Origin: Hamadaea sp.
Lineage (GTDB): Bacteria; Actinomycetota; Actinomycetes; Mycobacteriales; Micromonosporaceae
DNA: 37,307 bases
Assembly: GCA_013361475.1 (NCBI GenBank)
Contig: JABFYB010000114.1
Coordinates: forward strand, 1 to 37,307
Reading direction: 5' to 3'
The translations under genes and the position numbers were made by a program. Each line of letters begins with the position of its first letter. Position 1 is the stretch's first letter. Shown in pieces: positions 15,722-23,971 of this stretch. Under the pieces are notes generated by a model. That model had not been told where the DNA came from. It worked only from the letters and a program-made list of their open reading frames with translations, and made no database searches.

Positions 15722-16423
15722 ATGACTACGACACTCACCCGCTCACCGGCCGCCACCCGGGCCGACACGCGTACCGTGCGGCGCGTCGCAGCAGCGGTCC
15801 TGCTGCCGCTCGGGCCGTTGTCGGTCGCGATCCTGCGCGGCATCCTGCCCTATCACACCACCGACGAGGGCTCCGGCCTGCTCGATCACGCGGCGTCCGC
15901 GCTCGGGCGGATGGACGCGGTCGTCTGGCTCGGTCTGCTCGCGACGCTCACGCTCGTGCCGTCGGCGCTTGCCGCGGGCCGGCTCGCGCACCGCCGAGCA
16001 CCTCGGCTGACGCTCGCCGGGCTCACTCTGCTTGTGCCGGCCTATCTGGTGCTTCCCATCGTCAACAACGACATTCTGGTACGCACAGCGGCGGCCGACG
16101 CCGACCGGACAGCAGCACTGCGCATCCTGGACGCGGCCGGTTCCCACGGCGCGGCGGCGGTGGCCGGGGTGATCTTCGTCGCCGGGCACATCCTCGGCGC
16201 GATCCTGCTCGGCACGGCCTTGTGGCGGTCCGGCGCGATTCCGGCGTGGGCCGGGATCTGCGTGATCGTGTCCCAGCCGCTGCATCTGGTCTTCGCCGCG
16301 ATCGTCCCGAACGCGTTCCTCGACGCCGGCGCATGGGGTCTGACCGCGCTCGGGTTCGCCGTCGCGGCGGCTCGAGTCCTGCGTACCTCGAACGACGACT
16401 GGGACCTGGGTCCCACCGCCTGA
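15722..16423 (+). CDS. Multi-pass membrane protein, unknown function
   Basis: This 233-residue protein has about six hydrophobic segments starting near residue 24 (VAAAVLLPLGPLSVAILRGILPY). Conserved-looking features include LDHAASALGRMDAVVWLGLLATLTLVPSALAAGRL and a short hydrophilic C-terminus (LRTSNDDWDLGPTA). It resembles the DUF4386-like integral membrane proteins often found beside two-component systems, but I cannot name it. ATG at 15722 is chosen; GTG at 15713 is an alternative. It is divergent from the histidine kinase (129-bp gap) and 13 bp upstream of a second small membrane protein, so it is plausibly a target or accessory of the two-component system. Confidence 0.75.
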   Translation: MTTTLTRSPAATRADTRTVRRVAAAVLLPLGPLSVAILRGILPYHTTDEGSGLLDHAASALGRMDAVVWLGLLATLTLVPSALAAGRLAHRRAPRLTLAGLTLLVPAYLVLPIVNNDILVRTAAADADRTAALRILDAAGSHGAAAVAGVIFVAGHILGAILLGTALWRSGAIPAWAGICVIVSQPLHLVFAAIVPNAFLDAGAWGLTALGFAVAAARVLRTSNDDWDLGPTA

Positions 16424-16436
16424 AAGGAGTCCTCTG

Positions 16437-16781
16437 ATGCCTGCTCTGCGTACGGGTCTGGTGCTCGCGATGCTACTCGGCCTGGCCGACCTCGCCCTGC
16501 CGTTCGGCGACGCCGACTTCCCGCCGCTGCCGGTGGCGATCGCGAGTGCCGTCCTCGGCCTGATCACGGTCGTGTCGGCGGTGTACGCCTGGCGCGGGAG
16601 CCGGGTCGCCACGGTCACCGTCGTCGTCACCCGGGTGCTGTCGGCGCTGTCGGCGGTTCCCGCGTTCTTCGTGCCGGACGTCCCGGTGGCTGCCCGCGTC
16701 GCCGCCGCCGTGATCTGCGTACTGACGATCACCGTCGTGGCGTTGGTGAGCCCGGGACTGCGCAAACCGTTGCCCGCCTGA
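16437..16781 (+). CDS. Small membrane protein, four predicted TM segments
   Basis: This 114-residue protein is almost wholly hydrophobic: LVLAMLLGLADLALPF, VAIASAVLGLITVVSAVYAW, VVTRVLSALSAVPAFFV and VAAAVICVLTITVVALVS. No family is recognised. AAAGGAG lies 7 nt before the ATG, and the gene follows its neighbour by 13 bp, so the two form an operon. The pair is divergent from the kinase/regulator genes and may be controlled by them. Confidence 0.75.
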   Translation: MPALRTGLVLAMLLGLADLALPFGDADFPPLPVAIASAVLGLITVVSAVYAWRGSRVATVTVVVTRVLSALSAVPAFFVPDVPVAARVAAAVICVLTITVVALVSPGLRKPLPA

Positions 16782-16818
16782 GCTCGGCACCTCCCCTGGG
16801 CGCTTCCCGTTGGGCGCT

Positions 16819-16873
16819 GGATCACGGTTCCCGGTCGAATCTTGGGCGATGATTCGACCGGGAACCGTGATCC
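16819..16873. repeat. Long hairpin element, copy 2 of 3
   Basis: The left arm 16819-16841 starts GGATCACGG and ends CGGTCGAATC. It pairs without mismatch with 16851-16873 (23 bp), and the 9-nt loop is TTGGGCGAT. The element lies between the convergent small membrane protein gene and esterase gene. Compared with copy 1, one G-C pair has flipped to C-G on both arms (a compensatory change), so the structure itself appears to be selected. Confidence 0.93.
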
Positions 16874-16884
16874 TGTGCGGATGT

Positions 16885-17832
16885 TCAGGGCTTGGGGTGG
16901 GCCAGGAAGAAGTCCCAGCTGATCCCGGTGGCGTCGGGGCCGGCCGGGTCGCCGTAGAGGCTGCACGAGCACCCGCCCGGGTACGCGTGCCCGGCTCCGT
17001 CGATCATGTACTGCTCGACGAGGGGCTGCCCCGTCGCGGTGCGGTAGGTCAGATGCGTGTACGTGCGCCCGCCGGGGGCCTGGGCGTACTCGACGGTGTC
17101 GGCGACGGTGTCGACGTGGCCCACGGTGGTCCACTGCCCGGCGATCCGGTACGCCGTCGACGGCGGGACGACGATGTCGGCGGTGCCCTGCCAGATCACC
17201 ACCGGCACGGGCCGGGCGCGGCTGCCCATCTCGGCCAGTGCGTCGAGGCCGGCCTGCTCCGGCGTACGCAGTTGCAGGATGTCGCATTCGTACTCGCACC
17301 CGGCGAGGATCGCCGCGGAGGCGTACAGGTCGGGGTAGGTGACGGCCATGATGTTGGCCATGACGCCGCCCGCCGAGACGCCGGTGACGTAGACGCGTCG
17401 GGGGTCGACGCTGTAGGTGGACTTCATCCGGTTGGTGATCCCGGCGATGATGGCCGGTTCGCCCCAGCCGCGGTGCAGGTTGGTGGGCAGTGTCCAGTTC
17501 CAGCAGCCGGCCGGGTTGACCAGGTTGTTCTGGTCGGGGAACACGACGATGAAGCCTCGGCGTTCGGCTTCGGCGCTCCATCCGGACAGCAGGTCGAAGC
17601 CCACGTCGTTCTCGGTGCAGCCGTGCAGGGCGACGAGCAGCGGCATCGGCGTGCCCGCCCGATAGGTCGACGGGACGTAGCCGTGGTAGTCGCGAGAGCC
17701 GTAGATGCTGACGTAGGCGCCGGCGAAGTAGGAGCCGCCAGCGGCGTGCGCGGCCGGGGGCGCGGCCACGAGCGCCAGGGTGAACGCGACGGCGGCGATG
17801 AGCGTGCGAAGCAGTCGGGACGGGATTGACAT
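16885..17832 (-). CDS. Secreted PHB-depolymerase / feruloyl-esterase family hydrolase
   Basis: This 315-residue protein has a signal peptide (MSIPSRLLRTLIAAVAFTLALVAAPPAAHA, cleavage after residue 30). The CE1-like esterase domain carries HGCTEND, the nucleophile elbow TGVSAGGVMAN (Ser153), GTADIVVPP (Asp219) and GAGHAYPGG (His282), a complete triad. Several cysteines (Cys72, 110, 179, 183, 288, 290) fit disulfides in a secreted protein. Related enzymes hydrolyse poly-3-hydroxybutyrate, feruloyl-polysaccharide or short acyl esters. ATG at 17832 has AGGAAGG 5 nt upstream; a start at 17859 would lie inside the operator. It is divergent from a TetR gene and shares a gap holding two palindromes. 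Confidence 0.9.
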   Translation of the reverse strand: MSIPSRLLRTLIAAVAFTLALVAAPPAAHAAGGSYFAGAYVSIYGSRDYHGYVPSTYRAGTPMPLLVALHGCTENDVGFDLLSGWSAEAERRGFIVVFPDQNNLVNPAGCWNWTLPTNLHRGWGEPAIIAGITNRMKSTYSVDPRRVYVTGVSAGGVMANIMAVTYPDLYASAAILAGCEYECDILQLRTPEQAGLDALAEMGSRARPVPVVIWQGTADIVVPPSTAYRIAGQWTTVGHVDTVADTVEYAQAPGGRTYTHLTYRTATGQPLVEQYMIDGAGHAYPGGCSCSLYGDPAGPDATGISWDFFLAHPKP

Positions 17833-17856
17833 GCGCGCCTTCCTCTCGAGTACCAT

Positions 17857-17874
17857 CAACCAATCGATTGGTTG
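17857..17874. promoter_or_regulatory. 18-bp perfect palindrome, probable TetR operator O1
   Basis: CAACCAATCGATTGGTTG is a perfect palindrome, 24 bp upstream of the esterase start. Its 14-bp core ACCAATCGATTGGT recurs at 17909-17922. The length and symmetry are typical of TetR-family operators. Confidence 0.85.
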
Positions 17875-17908
17875 GCTGCACTATGGCTCCGCCTTTGGCA
17901 AGATGTCA

Positions 17909-17922
17909 ACCAATCGATTGGT
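17909..17922. promoter_or_regulatory. 14-bp perfect palindrome, probable TetR operator O2
   Basis: ACCAATCGATTGGT, preceded by the same TCA as O1. Its centre is exactly 50 bp from that of O1 and 23 bp upstream of the TetR start, so it probably mediates autorepression of the TetR operon. Confidence 0.85.
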
Positions 17923-17944
17923 ATGGCATGTGGGGAGCTGACGA

Positions 17945-18616
17945 ATGGCGAGTTCGCCGGGCACGCCGCGCTGGGAGCCCAGACGGCTCAGCGCGGTCAA
18001 GGTCGAGCTGCCCGAGGGCGTGACGCCCGGCGGCACGCGCGGCCGCATCCTGCTGGGCGGGCTGCAACTGTTCGCCGAGCTGGGCTTCCACGGCACGTCG
18101 ATCCGCGACCTGGGCTCGGCGGCCGGCATCAACTCGGCGACCCTCTACGCGCACTACCCGTCCAAGGAGCACATCCTGGCCGAGCTGGTGCTACTCGGCC
18201 ACCAGGCCATGCACGAGCGGCTCCAGCAGGCCGTCCTCGACGCCCCGCCGGGACCGGCCGAGCAACTGCGCGCCCTGGTGACCGCGCACGTCTACGTGCA
18301 CACCGACTTCCCGCTGCTGGCCCTGGTCGCCAACGCCGAACTGCACGCCCTGTCCCCTGAGCAGGCCGCGCCGTCGCTGGCGTTGCGGGCGCAGACGCAG
18401 CAGCTGGCCCTCGGCGTCGTCCAGCGCGGCATCGACGCCGGGGTGTTCCACGTGCCCGACGCGTACCTGGCCACCGCCGCCGTCAGCGCCATGGGCGTGC
18501 GCGTGGCCAGCTGGTTCGGGCCCGACCAGCCGTACCGCCGCGAAGAAATCGCTCAGTCCTATGCCGACTTCGCCCTGCGCGTCGTCGGCGTCACCTCTCC
18601 AGACAAGGACCGCTGA
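17945..18616 (+). CDS. TetR-family transcriptional regulator
   Basis: This 223-residue protein has an N-terminal HTH at about 28-75 (GTRGRILLGGLQLFAELGFHGTSIRDLGSAAGINSATLYAHYPSKEHILAELV), the TetR signature. The ligand-binding domain contains VTAHVYVHTDFPLLALVANAELHAL, similar to regulators of fatty-acid or CoA-ester catabolism. GGGGAG lies 7 nt before the ATG. It leads an operon with an alpha/beta hydrolase (1-bp gap) and an acyl-CoA ligase, and is divergent from the secreted esterase. The two operators in the gap are presumably its binding sites, with an acyl-CoA or released acid as inducer; that part is inference. Confidence 0.92.
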   Translation: MASSPGTPRWEPRRLSAVKVELPEGVTPGGTRGRILLGGLQLFAELGFHGTSIRDLGSAAGINSATLYAHYPSKEHILAELVLLGHQAMHERLQQAVLDAPPGPAEQLRALVTAHVYVHTDFPLLALVANAELHALSPEQAAPSLALRAQTQQLALGVVQRGIDAGVFHVPDAYLATAAVSAMGVRVASWFGPDQPYRREEIAQSYADFALRVVGVTSPDKDR

Positions 18617-18617
18617 C

Positions 18618-19484
18618 ATGCAGCCCCTCGACATCGCACTGCCCGACGCCGCCGGGGCGTTGCGCGTACTGCGCTTCGGCGACGGCGACAACCTCGTCGT
18701 GGCCGCGCACGGCATCACCGCCTCGGCCATGTCGTTCGCCGCCGTCGCCCGCGCGCTGCCCGCCGACTGGAGCCTGCTCGCGGTCGACCTGCGGGGCCGC
18801 GGCGGCAGCGACCAGGCCCCCGGCCCGTTCGGCATCGACCGGCACGCGGCCGACCTGGCCGTGGTCGCTTCCCAGTTCGGTACGCCGATGGTGCTGGCCG
18901 GGCAGTCGCTCGGCGCGTACGTGGCGCTGCGGGCGGCCGCCCGCTTCCCCGAGCTGTTCACCCGGCTGGTGCTCATCGACGGCGGACTGCCGCTGCCGGT
19001 GCCGGAGGGGGCCGACCCCGACGCCGTGCTGGAGGCGACTGTCGGCCCGGCCGTCGCCCGGCTGAAGATGACGTACCCGTCCGAGGCGGCGTACGTCGAG
19101 TTCTTCCAGGCGCACCCGGCGCTCAGCGCGGCCTGGAACGACGACCTGACCGCGTACGTCCGCTATGACGCCGTCGGCGAACCCGGCGCGATCCGTTCGC
19201 GGGTCAACCCCGAGGCGGTCTACACCGACGGCCGGGACCTGCTGGTCAACGCGGCGTCGTTCGGCGACGACCTGGCCGCTCTGACGATCCCCGCGACCCT
19301 GCTGTACGCCCCACGCGGCATGTTCGGCCAGGAACCGGGGCTGCTTGCGCAGCCGGTGGTCGACCACTGGACCGCGGCGACCGCGCTGACGGCGCACCTG
19401 ATCGCCGACTGCAACCACTACACGATCCTGACCGATCCGAAGCCGGCCGAGGCGGTCGCCCGGGCGATCGTCGGCGACGAGTGA
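18618..19484 (+). CDS. Alpha/beta hydrolase in the TetR/acyl-CoA ligase operon
   Basis: This 288-residue protein has an oxyanion region VVAAHGITASAMSF, strand VDLRGRGGSDQAPGP, nucleophile elbow LAGQSLGAYVAL (Ser97) and a C-terminal His267 in CNHYTIL. It has no signal peptide, so it acts in the cytosol. The family includes carboxylesterases and C-C hydrolases. Its place between TetR and an acyl-CoA ligase suggests it cleaves an imported ester before the acid is activated. ATG at 18618 follows the TetR stop by one base. AAGGA inside the end of the TetR gene serves as ribosome site. Confidence 0.88.
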   Translation: MQPLDIALPDAAGALRVLRFGDGDNLVVAAHGITASAMSFAAVARALPADWSLLAVDLRGRGGSDQAPGPFGIDRHAADLAVVASQFGTPMVLAGQSLGAYVALRAAARFPELFTRLVLIDGGLPLPVPEGADPDAVLEATVGPAVARLKMTYPSEAAYVEFFQAHPALSAAWNDDLTAYVRYDAVGEPGAIRSRVNPEAVYTDGRDLLVNAASFGDDLAALTIPATLLYAPRGMFGQEPGLLAQPVVDHWTAATALTAHLIADCNHYTILTDPKPAEAVARAIVGDE

Positions 19485-19497
19485 AGGAGACCCGGGC

Positions 19498-21012
19498 ATG
19501 ACCAACCTGGCCGCCAATCTGACCGCCTCCGCCGCCGAGTTCCCCGACCAGGTCGCGGTGAAGCTCGGCGACCGGACGCTCACCTTCGCCGAGCTGGACG
19601 ACGCCTCGGCGCGGTTCGCCGGCTACCTGCGGCTGACCGGTGTCCAGCCGGGCGACCGCGTCGGCCTGATGCTGCCGAACGTGCCCGAGTTCGCGGTGCT
19701 CTACTACGGCATCCTGCGCGCCGGCGCGGTCGTCGTGCCGATGAACCCGCTGCTCAAGGCCCGGGAGATCGACTACTACCTCGACGACTCCGGCGCCGCC
19801 GGGATGCTGGCCTGGCACACCGTCGCCGACGAGGCCGCCCAAGGTGCACACCGGGCGGACAGTGTCAGCCTGATCATCGACCCGGAGCGGTTCGCCCGCG
19901 AACTGTCCACCTACGACCCGGTGCCGGAGGTGGTCGAGCGGGCGGGCGACGACACCGCCGTCATCCTCTACACCTCGGGCACGACCGGCCGCCCGAAAGG
20001 CGCCGAGCTGACCCACGACAACCTGACCCGCAACGTCGACGTCACCGCGCGTACGCTGCTCGACCTCGGCCCGTCCGATGTGGTGTTCGGCGGTCTGCCG
20101 CTGTTCCACTCGTTCGGCCAGACCGTCGCACTCAACACCGCCGTGGCCGCCGGGGCGACGCTCGTGCTCGTCGCCCGGTTCGAGCCGCAGGCCGCGCTCG
20201 AGCTGCTCGCGACCGAGCAGGCGACCGTCTTCGCCGGCGTGCCCACCATGTACGGCGCTCTGCTGCAAGCCGCCGCAGGGACCGATGTCGAACTGCCGAG
20301 TCTGCGTATCTGCGTCTCCGGCGGGGCCGCCCTGCCGGTCGAGCTGCTGCACCGCTTCGAGGCCCGGTTCGGGGTGGCGATCCTGGAGGGCTACGGGCTG
20401 TCCGAGACCTCGCCGGTGGCCTGCTTCAACCATCCCGACCGGCCCCGCAAGGCCGGCACCATCGGCACGCCGATCGCCGGAGTCGAGATGAAGGTGGTCA
20501 GCCTGCCCGGCGAGGACGGCGTACGCCGTGACCTGGGCGACGGCGAGGTCGGCGAGATCGCCATCCGGGGCCACAACATCATGAAGGGCTACTGGCAGCG
20601 ACCCGAGGCGACCGCCGAGGCCATCGTGGACGGCTGGTTCCACTCCGGCGACCTGGGCCGCCGCGACGCCGACGGCTACTACTCCATCGTCGACCGGGCC
20701 AAGGACATGGTGATCCGGGGCGGCTTCAACGTCTACCCGCGTGAGGTCGAAGAGGTCCTCTACGAGCATCCGGCGGTCGGCGAGGCGGCGGTGCTGGGCA
20801 TGCCGCACCGTACGCACGGCGAAGAGGTCGTGGCCGTCGTCGTGCTGCGCCCGGGTGCCACCGCCACCCCGGAGGAGCTGCGCGACCACGTCAAGGCGCA
20901 GCTCGCGGCGTACAAGTATCCGCGGCACGTCTGGATCGTCGACGCGCTGCCGAAGACCGCGACCGGCAAGATCCTCAAGCGCGAGATCGCCCTTCCGCCG
21001 CTGGCCGGGTAA
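19498..21012 (+). CDS. Long/medium-chain fatty acid-CoA ligase (ANL superfamily)
   Basis: This 504-residue protein has the AMP-binding motif ILYTSGTTGRPKGAELTHDNL (about 157-177). It also has GYGLSETSPVA, then DGWFHSGDLGRRDADGYYSIVDRAKDMVIRGGFNVYPREVEEVL, the A8 hinge region. The catalytic lysine is Lys491 in KTATGKILKREI. It activates a carboxylic acid to the acyl-AMP and then the CoA thioester. The sequence resembles long-chain acyl-CoA synthetases, but chain length is not readable. AAGGAG lies about 9 nt before the ATG, 13 bp after the hydrolase stop. A strong hairpin follows the stop. Confidence 0.93.
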   Translation: MTNLAANLTASAAEFPDQVAVKLGDRTLTFAELDDASARFAGYLRLTGVQPGDRVGLMLPNVPEFAVLYYGILRAGAVVVPMNPLLKAREIDYYLDDSGAAGMLAWHTVADEAAQGAHRADSVSLIIDPERFARELSTYDPVPEVVERAGDDTAVILYTSGTTGRPKGAELTHDNLTRNVDVTARTLLDLGPSDVVFGGLPLFHSFGQTVALNTAVAAGATLVLVARFEPQAALELLATEQATVFAGVPTMYGALLQAAAGTDVELPSLRICVSGGAALPVELLHRFEARFGVAILEGYGLSETSPVACFNHPDRPRKAGTIGTPIAGVEMKVVSLPGEDGVRRDLGDGEVGEIAIRGHNIMKGYWQRPEATAEAIVDGWFHSGDLGRRDADGYYSIVDRAKDMVIRGGFNVYPREVEEVLYEHPAVGEAAVLGMPHRTHGEEVVAVVVLRPGATATPEELRDHVKAQLAAYKYPRHVWIVDALPKTATGKILKREIALPPLAG

Positions 21013-21016
21013 CCCG

Positions 21017-21053
21017 CCGGTGGCCGTCGCACCCGCCTCGCGGCGGCCACCGG
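21017..21053. terminator. Hairpin terminator after the acyl-CoA ligase operon
   Basis: CCGGTGGCCGTCGC (21017-21030) pairs with GCGGCGGCCACCGG (21040-21053) over 14 bp with one T.G wobble. The loop is 9 nt. It begins 4 nt after the ligase stop. There is no T-run, which is usual for actinobacterial terminators. Confidence 0.75.
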
Positions 21054-21111
21054 ACGTATCCTTGAGCGGCGAGGACTCTTTCCGGGCCCGAAGCGTGAAG
21101 GCGGGAGCGGC

Positions 21112-22773
21112 GTGGCAGCGATCGACCAGTCCGTCCCGAACCAGGACCTCGCCGACGGCCGGACGGCGGCCGAGCGGCACGCCTGGGCGGACGCCTTCGA
21201 CTCGCTCTGCCGCGCCGCGGCGGCCACTCCCCTGCCACCTGAGGATCTGTTCCTGCTCGCGACGGCCGCGTATCTGCGGGGCGAGGTCACCGCGTGCGTG
21301 GACGCGCTGCGGCGTGCGTACGAGATCGACGTGCGGGAGATCCGCCCCCGCCGAGCCGCCCGAGCCGCGTTCTGGATGTCGTTCGCGCTGGGCAACCAGG
21401 GCGAGATCGGTCAGGCGAGCGGCTGGCTGGCCCGCGCCGAGGCGCTGCTGGCGGCGGAGCCGGCCGACTGCGCCGAGCGCGGGCTGGTGCTGTCGGCGTA
21501 CGCCTTCCGCAGCAACGCGGGCGGTGACTTCGCGCAGGGGGCCGCCCTCGCTCGTCAGGCGATCGAGATCGGCCGTCGCACCGGCGATCCCGACGTGCAG
21601 GGCCTGGCGTTGACCCAGTGCGGCGGTGCGCTGGTCAAACTCGGACAGGTCGCCGCGGCGGTGCCGATCCTGGACGAGGCGATGCTGGCGGTCGTGGGCC
21701 GCGAGATCTCGCCCATCGCCGCGGGGACGGTGTATTGCGTGGTCATCTCGGTGTTCAGCGAGATGGCCGAGATCCGGCGGGCTCAGGAGTGGACCGACGC
21801 CCTCACCGGCTGGTTGGACCAGCACCACAACATGATCGTCTTCTCGGGGCGTTGTCTCGTGCACCGGGCCGAGCTGCGTCAGCTGCACGGCGACTGGCCC
21901 GGCGCGGTCGAGGAGGCCGAACGCGCCTGCCGTCGGCTGTCCCGCTCGCCGGAGGTGATCTCCAGCGGTGGAGCCCGCTACCAGCAGGCCGAGGTGCTGC
22001 GGCGGTGGGGCGATTACGCGGCGGCCGAACAGGCGTACCGGGCGGCCGCCGAATGGGGGCATGAGCTGTGCCCGGGCCTGGCGCTGCTCCGGCTGGCCCA
22101 GGGCGACACCGCCACCGCACGGTCGGCGCTGCGCCGGGCGCTGGGCGAGACGTCGGACCGGCTCCGGCGAGCCCGGCTGCTGCCCGCCCAGGTCGAAGTC
22201 GAACTGGCCGCCGGGGACCCCGCGTCGGCCCGCGCGGCAGCGGCCGAACTGGCGACGATCGCCGAGGTCTACGGAGCCCCGGCGCTGCTCGCCCAGGTCC
22301 ATTACGCCCGCGGAGCGGTCCTCCTCGCTGAGGATGACCCGGTGGGGGCGCTCACCGAGCTGCGCTCGGCCGCCCACTTCTGGCGCGATCTCGACGTGCC
22401 TTACGAGGCGGCCCGGTCACGTGTCCTCATCGCGCAGGCGTGCCGCCGGCTGGGCGACGAAGACACCACCGCACTGGAGCTGGCCGCGGCGGAGGCCGTC
22501 TTCACCCAGCTCGGCGCCCGGCCTGACCAGGCCCGGGTGACCGCGCTGCGGGCGGATCCGGCGCCTTCCGCGCACGGGCTGACCCCACGCGAACTGCAGG
22601 TGCTCCGCCTGGTCGCCACCGGCAAGACCAACAGCGCCATCGCCCGCGAGCTGTCGCTGTCGGAGAAGACCGTCGAGCGTCACCTCAGCAACGTCTTCAC
22701 CAAGATCGGCGTCTCGTCCCGGGCCGCTGCCACCGCGTACGCCTTCCAGCAACACCTCATCGATCAGTCGTGA
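21112..22773 (+). CDS. LuxR-family regulator with TPR-like sensor region
   Basis: This 553-residue protein consists of about 480 residues of helical repeats of TPR type. Examples are GQASGWLARAEALLAAEPADCAERGLVLSAYAF and AGDPASARAAAAELATIAEVYGAPALLAQVHYARGAVLLAEDDP. The C-terminal LuxR HTH is LTPRELQVLRLVATGKTNSAIARELSLSEKTVERHLSNVFTKIGVSSRAAATAYAF. No N-terminal STAND ATPase is present, unlike the large LuxR (LAL) regulators, so this is a shortened form. The GTG at 21112 has GGGAG 5 nt upstream. It is immediately followed by a flavin monooxygenase gene on the same strand, its likely target. Confidence 0.88.
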   Translation: MAAIDQSVPNQDLADGRTAAERHAWADAFDSLCRAAAATPLPPEDLFLLATAAYLRGEVTACVDALRRAYEIDVREIRPRRAARAAFWMSFALGNQGEIGQASGWLARAEALLAAEPADCAERGLVLSAYAFRSNAGGDFAQGAALARQAIEIGRRTGDPDVQGLALTQCGGALVKLGQVAAAVPILDEAMLAVVGREISPIAAGTVYCVVISVFSEMAEIRRAQEWTDALTGWLDQHHNMIVFSGRCLVHRAELRQLHGDWPGAVEEAERACRRLSRSPEVISSGGARYQQAEVLRRWGDYAAAEQAYRAAAEWGHELCPGLALLRLAQGDTATARSALRRALGETSDRLRRARLLPAQVEVELAAGDPASARAAAAELATIAEVYGAPALLAQVHYARGAVLLAEDDPVGALTELRSAAHFWRDLDVPYEAARSRVLIAQACRRLGDEDTTALELAAAEAVFTQLGARPDQARVTALRADPAPSAHGLTPRELQVLRLVATGKTNSAIARELSLSEKTVERHLSNVFTKIGVSSRAAATAYAFQQHLIDQS

Positions 22774-22843
22774 GGGAAATCCCCCATCCGGCGATCGGAC
22801 AGGGTGCGGGGTTCTGCCGAAGCGCGCGGACTCGGGCCGGCCA

Positions 22844-22849
22844 TAGCGT
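22844..22849 (+). promoter_or_regulatory. Candidate -10 box for a leaderless flavin monooxygenase transcript
   Basis: TAGCGT lies 6 nt before the ATG at 22856 and no ribosome site is visible. The 82-bp gap also begins with GGGAAATCCCCC, a near-symmetrical sequence that could be a regulator site. Confidence 0.45.
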
Positions 22850-22855
22850 CGGGGC

Positions 22856-23971
22856 ATGAACACGAACCATGTCGAGACGTTGATCATCGGAGCCGGCCAG
22901 GCGGGCCTGTCGACCGGCTACCACCTGCGGAGACTGGGCCGGCCGTTCCTCATCGTGGACGCCCACGACGAGATCGGCGACGTCTGGCGGCGGCGCTGGG
23001 ACTCGCTGCGGCTGTTCACCCCGGCCCGCTACGACGCCCTTCCCGGAATGGCCTTCCCCGATCACGGGTTCGCCTTCCCGACCAAGGACCAGATGGCCGA
23101 CTACCTGCAGGCGTACGCCGAGCGGTTCCAGCTCGACGTGGAGACCGGCGTACGCGTCGACGCCCTGACCCGGACCGACGAAGGTTTCCTCGTCGACGCG
23201 GGCGCGCGGCAGTACACCGCGGACAACGTCGTCGTCGCGATGGGCAACCAGCAGCAGCCGAAGCTGCCCGAGTTCGCCGCCGACCTGAGTCCGGCCATCA
23301 CGCAGCTGCATTCGATCGCCTACCGCAACCCTGGCCAGCTCCAGCCGGGCACCGTCCTGGTCGTCGGCGCGGGCAACTCCGGCGCCGAGATCGGCCTCGA
23401 ACTCGCGCGTACGCACAAGGTGGTCGTCGCGGGCCGGGACACCGGGCACCTGCCGTTCCGCATCGCGGGCTGGCCGAGTCGGCTGCTGTTGAGCCGGGTC
23501 GTGCTCCGGCTGGTCTTCCACCGGCTGCTGAGCGTCGCCACGCCGATCGGGCGCAAAGCCCAGGCGGCCGCCCACAGCGGTGGCGGGCCACTGATCCGGA
23601 CCCGGCCGCGGGAGCTGGCCGAAGCCGGGGTCGTCCGCGCGCCCAAGATGGTCGGCGTGCAAGACGGCCTGCCGGTGCTCGCCGACGGTCAGGTCGTCGC
23701 CGCCGACAACGTCGTGTGGTGCACCGGCTACGAACCGGGCTTCTCGTGGGTGAACATCCCCGTCCTCGACGGCGTGACACCCCGGCACGACCGCGGCATG
23801 GTGCCGGAGGTTCCCGGGCTCTACTTCACCGGGCTGCACTTCCAGTACGCCTTCTCCTCCGGCATGGTGCAGGGCGCGGGACGCGACGCCGAACGCGTGG
23901 CGAAGGCGATCGCGGCCCGCCCGGTCACCGCACCGATTCACCAGGGCAGGGTGCCGTTGGCGTCGAAGTAG
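22856..23971 (+). CDS. FAD/NAD(P)-dependent monooxygenase (CzcO/YUC-like)
   Basis: This 371-residue protein has an FAD-binding motif at 11-17 (IIGAGQAGLSTGYHLRRLG). The flavin-monooxygenase region GDVWRRRWDSLRLFTPARYDALPGM follows. The second, NADPH-binding dinucleotide motif is VVGAGNSGAEIGLELARTH (about 170-188), then the GYEPGFSWVNIPV segment and the C-terminal VPGLYFTGLHFQYAFSSGMVQGAGRDAERVA. Such enzymes hydroxylate N, S or carbonyl compounds; the substrate is unknown. The predicted -10 gives a leaderless ATG. The last 34 bp overlap the 3' end of the convergent SDR gene. Confidence 0.9.
   Translation: MNTNHVETLIIGAGQAGLSTGYHLRRLGRPFLIVDAHDEIGDVWRRRWDSLRLFTPARYDALPGMAFPDHGFAFPTKDQMADYLQAYAERFQLDVETGVRVDALTRTDEGFLVDAGARQYTADNVVVAMGNQQQPKLPEFAADLSPAITQLHSIAYRNPGQLQPGTVLVVGAGNSGAEIGLELARTHKVVVAGRDTGHLPFRIAGWPSRLLLSRVVLRLVFHRLLSVATPIGRKAQAAAHSGGGPLIRTRPRELAEAGVVRAPKMVGVQDGLPVLADGQVVAADNVVWCTGYEPGFSWVNIPVLDGVTPRHDRGMVPEVPGLYFTGLHFQYAFSSGMVQGAGRDAERVAKAIAARPVTAPIHQGRVPLASK

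Noticed and set aside
19246-22377. 1043-codon open frame on the minus strand
   Set aside because: It covers the acyl-CoA ligase and LuxR genes in antisense, shows no domain and has shadow-like composition.
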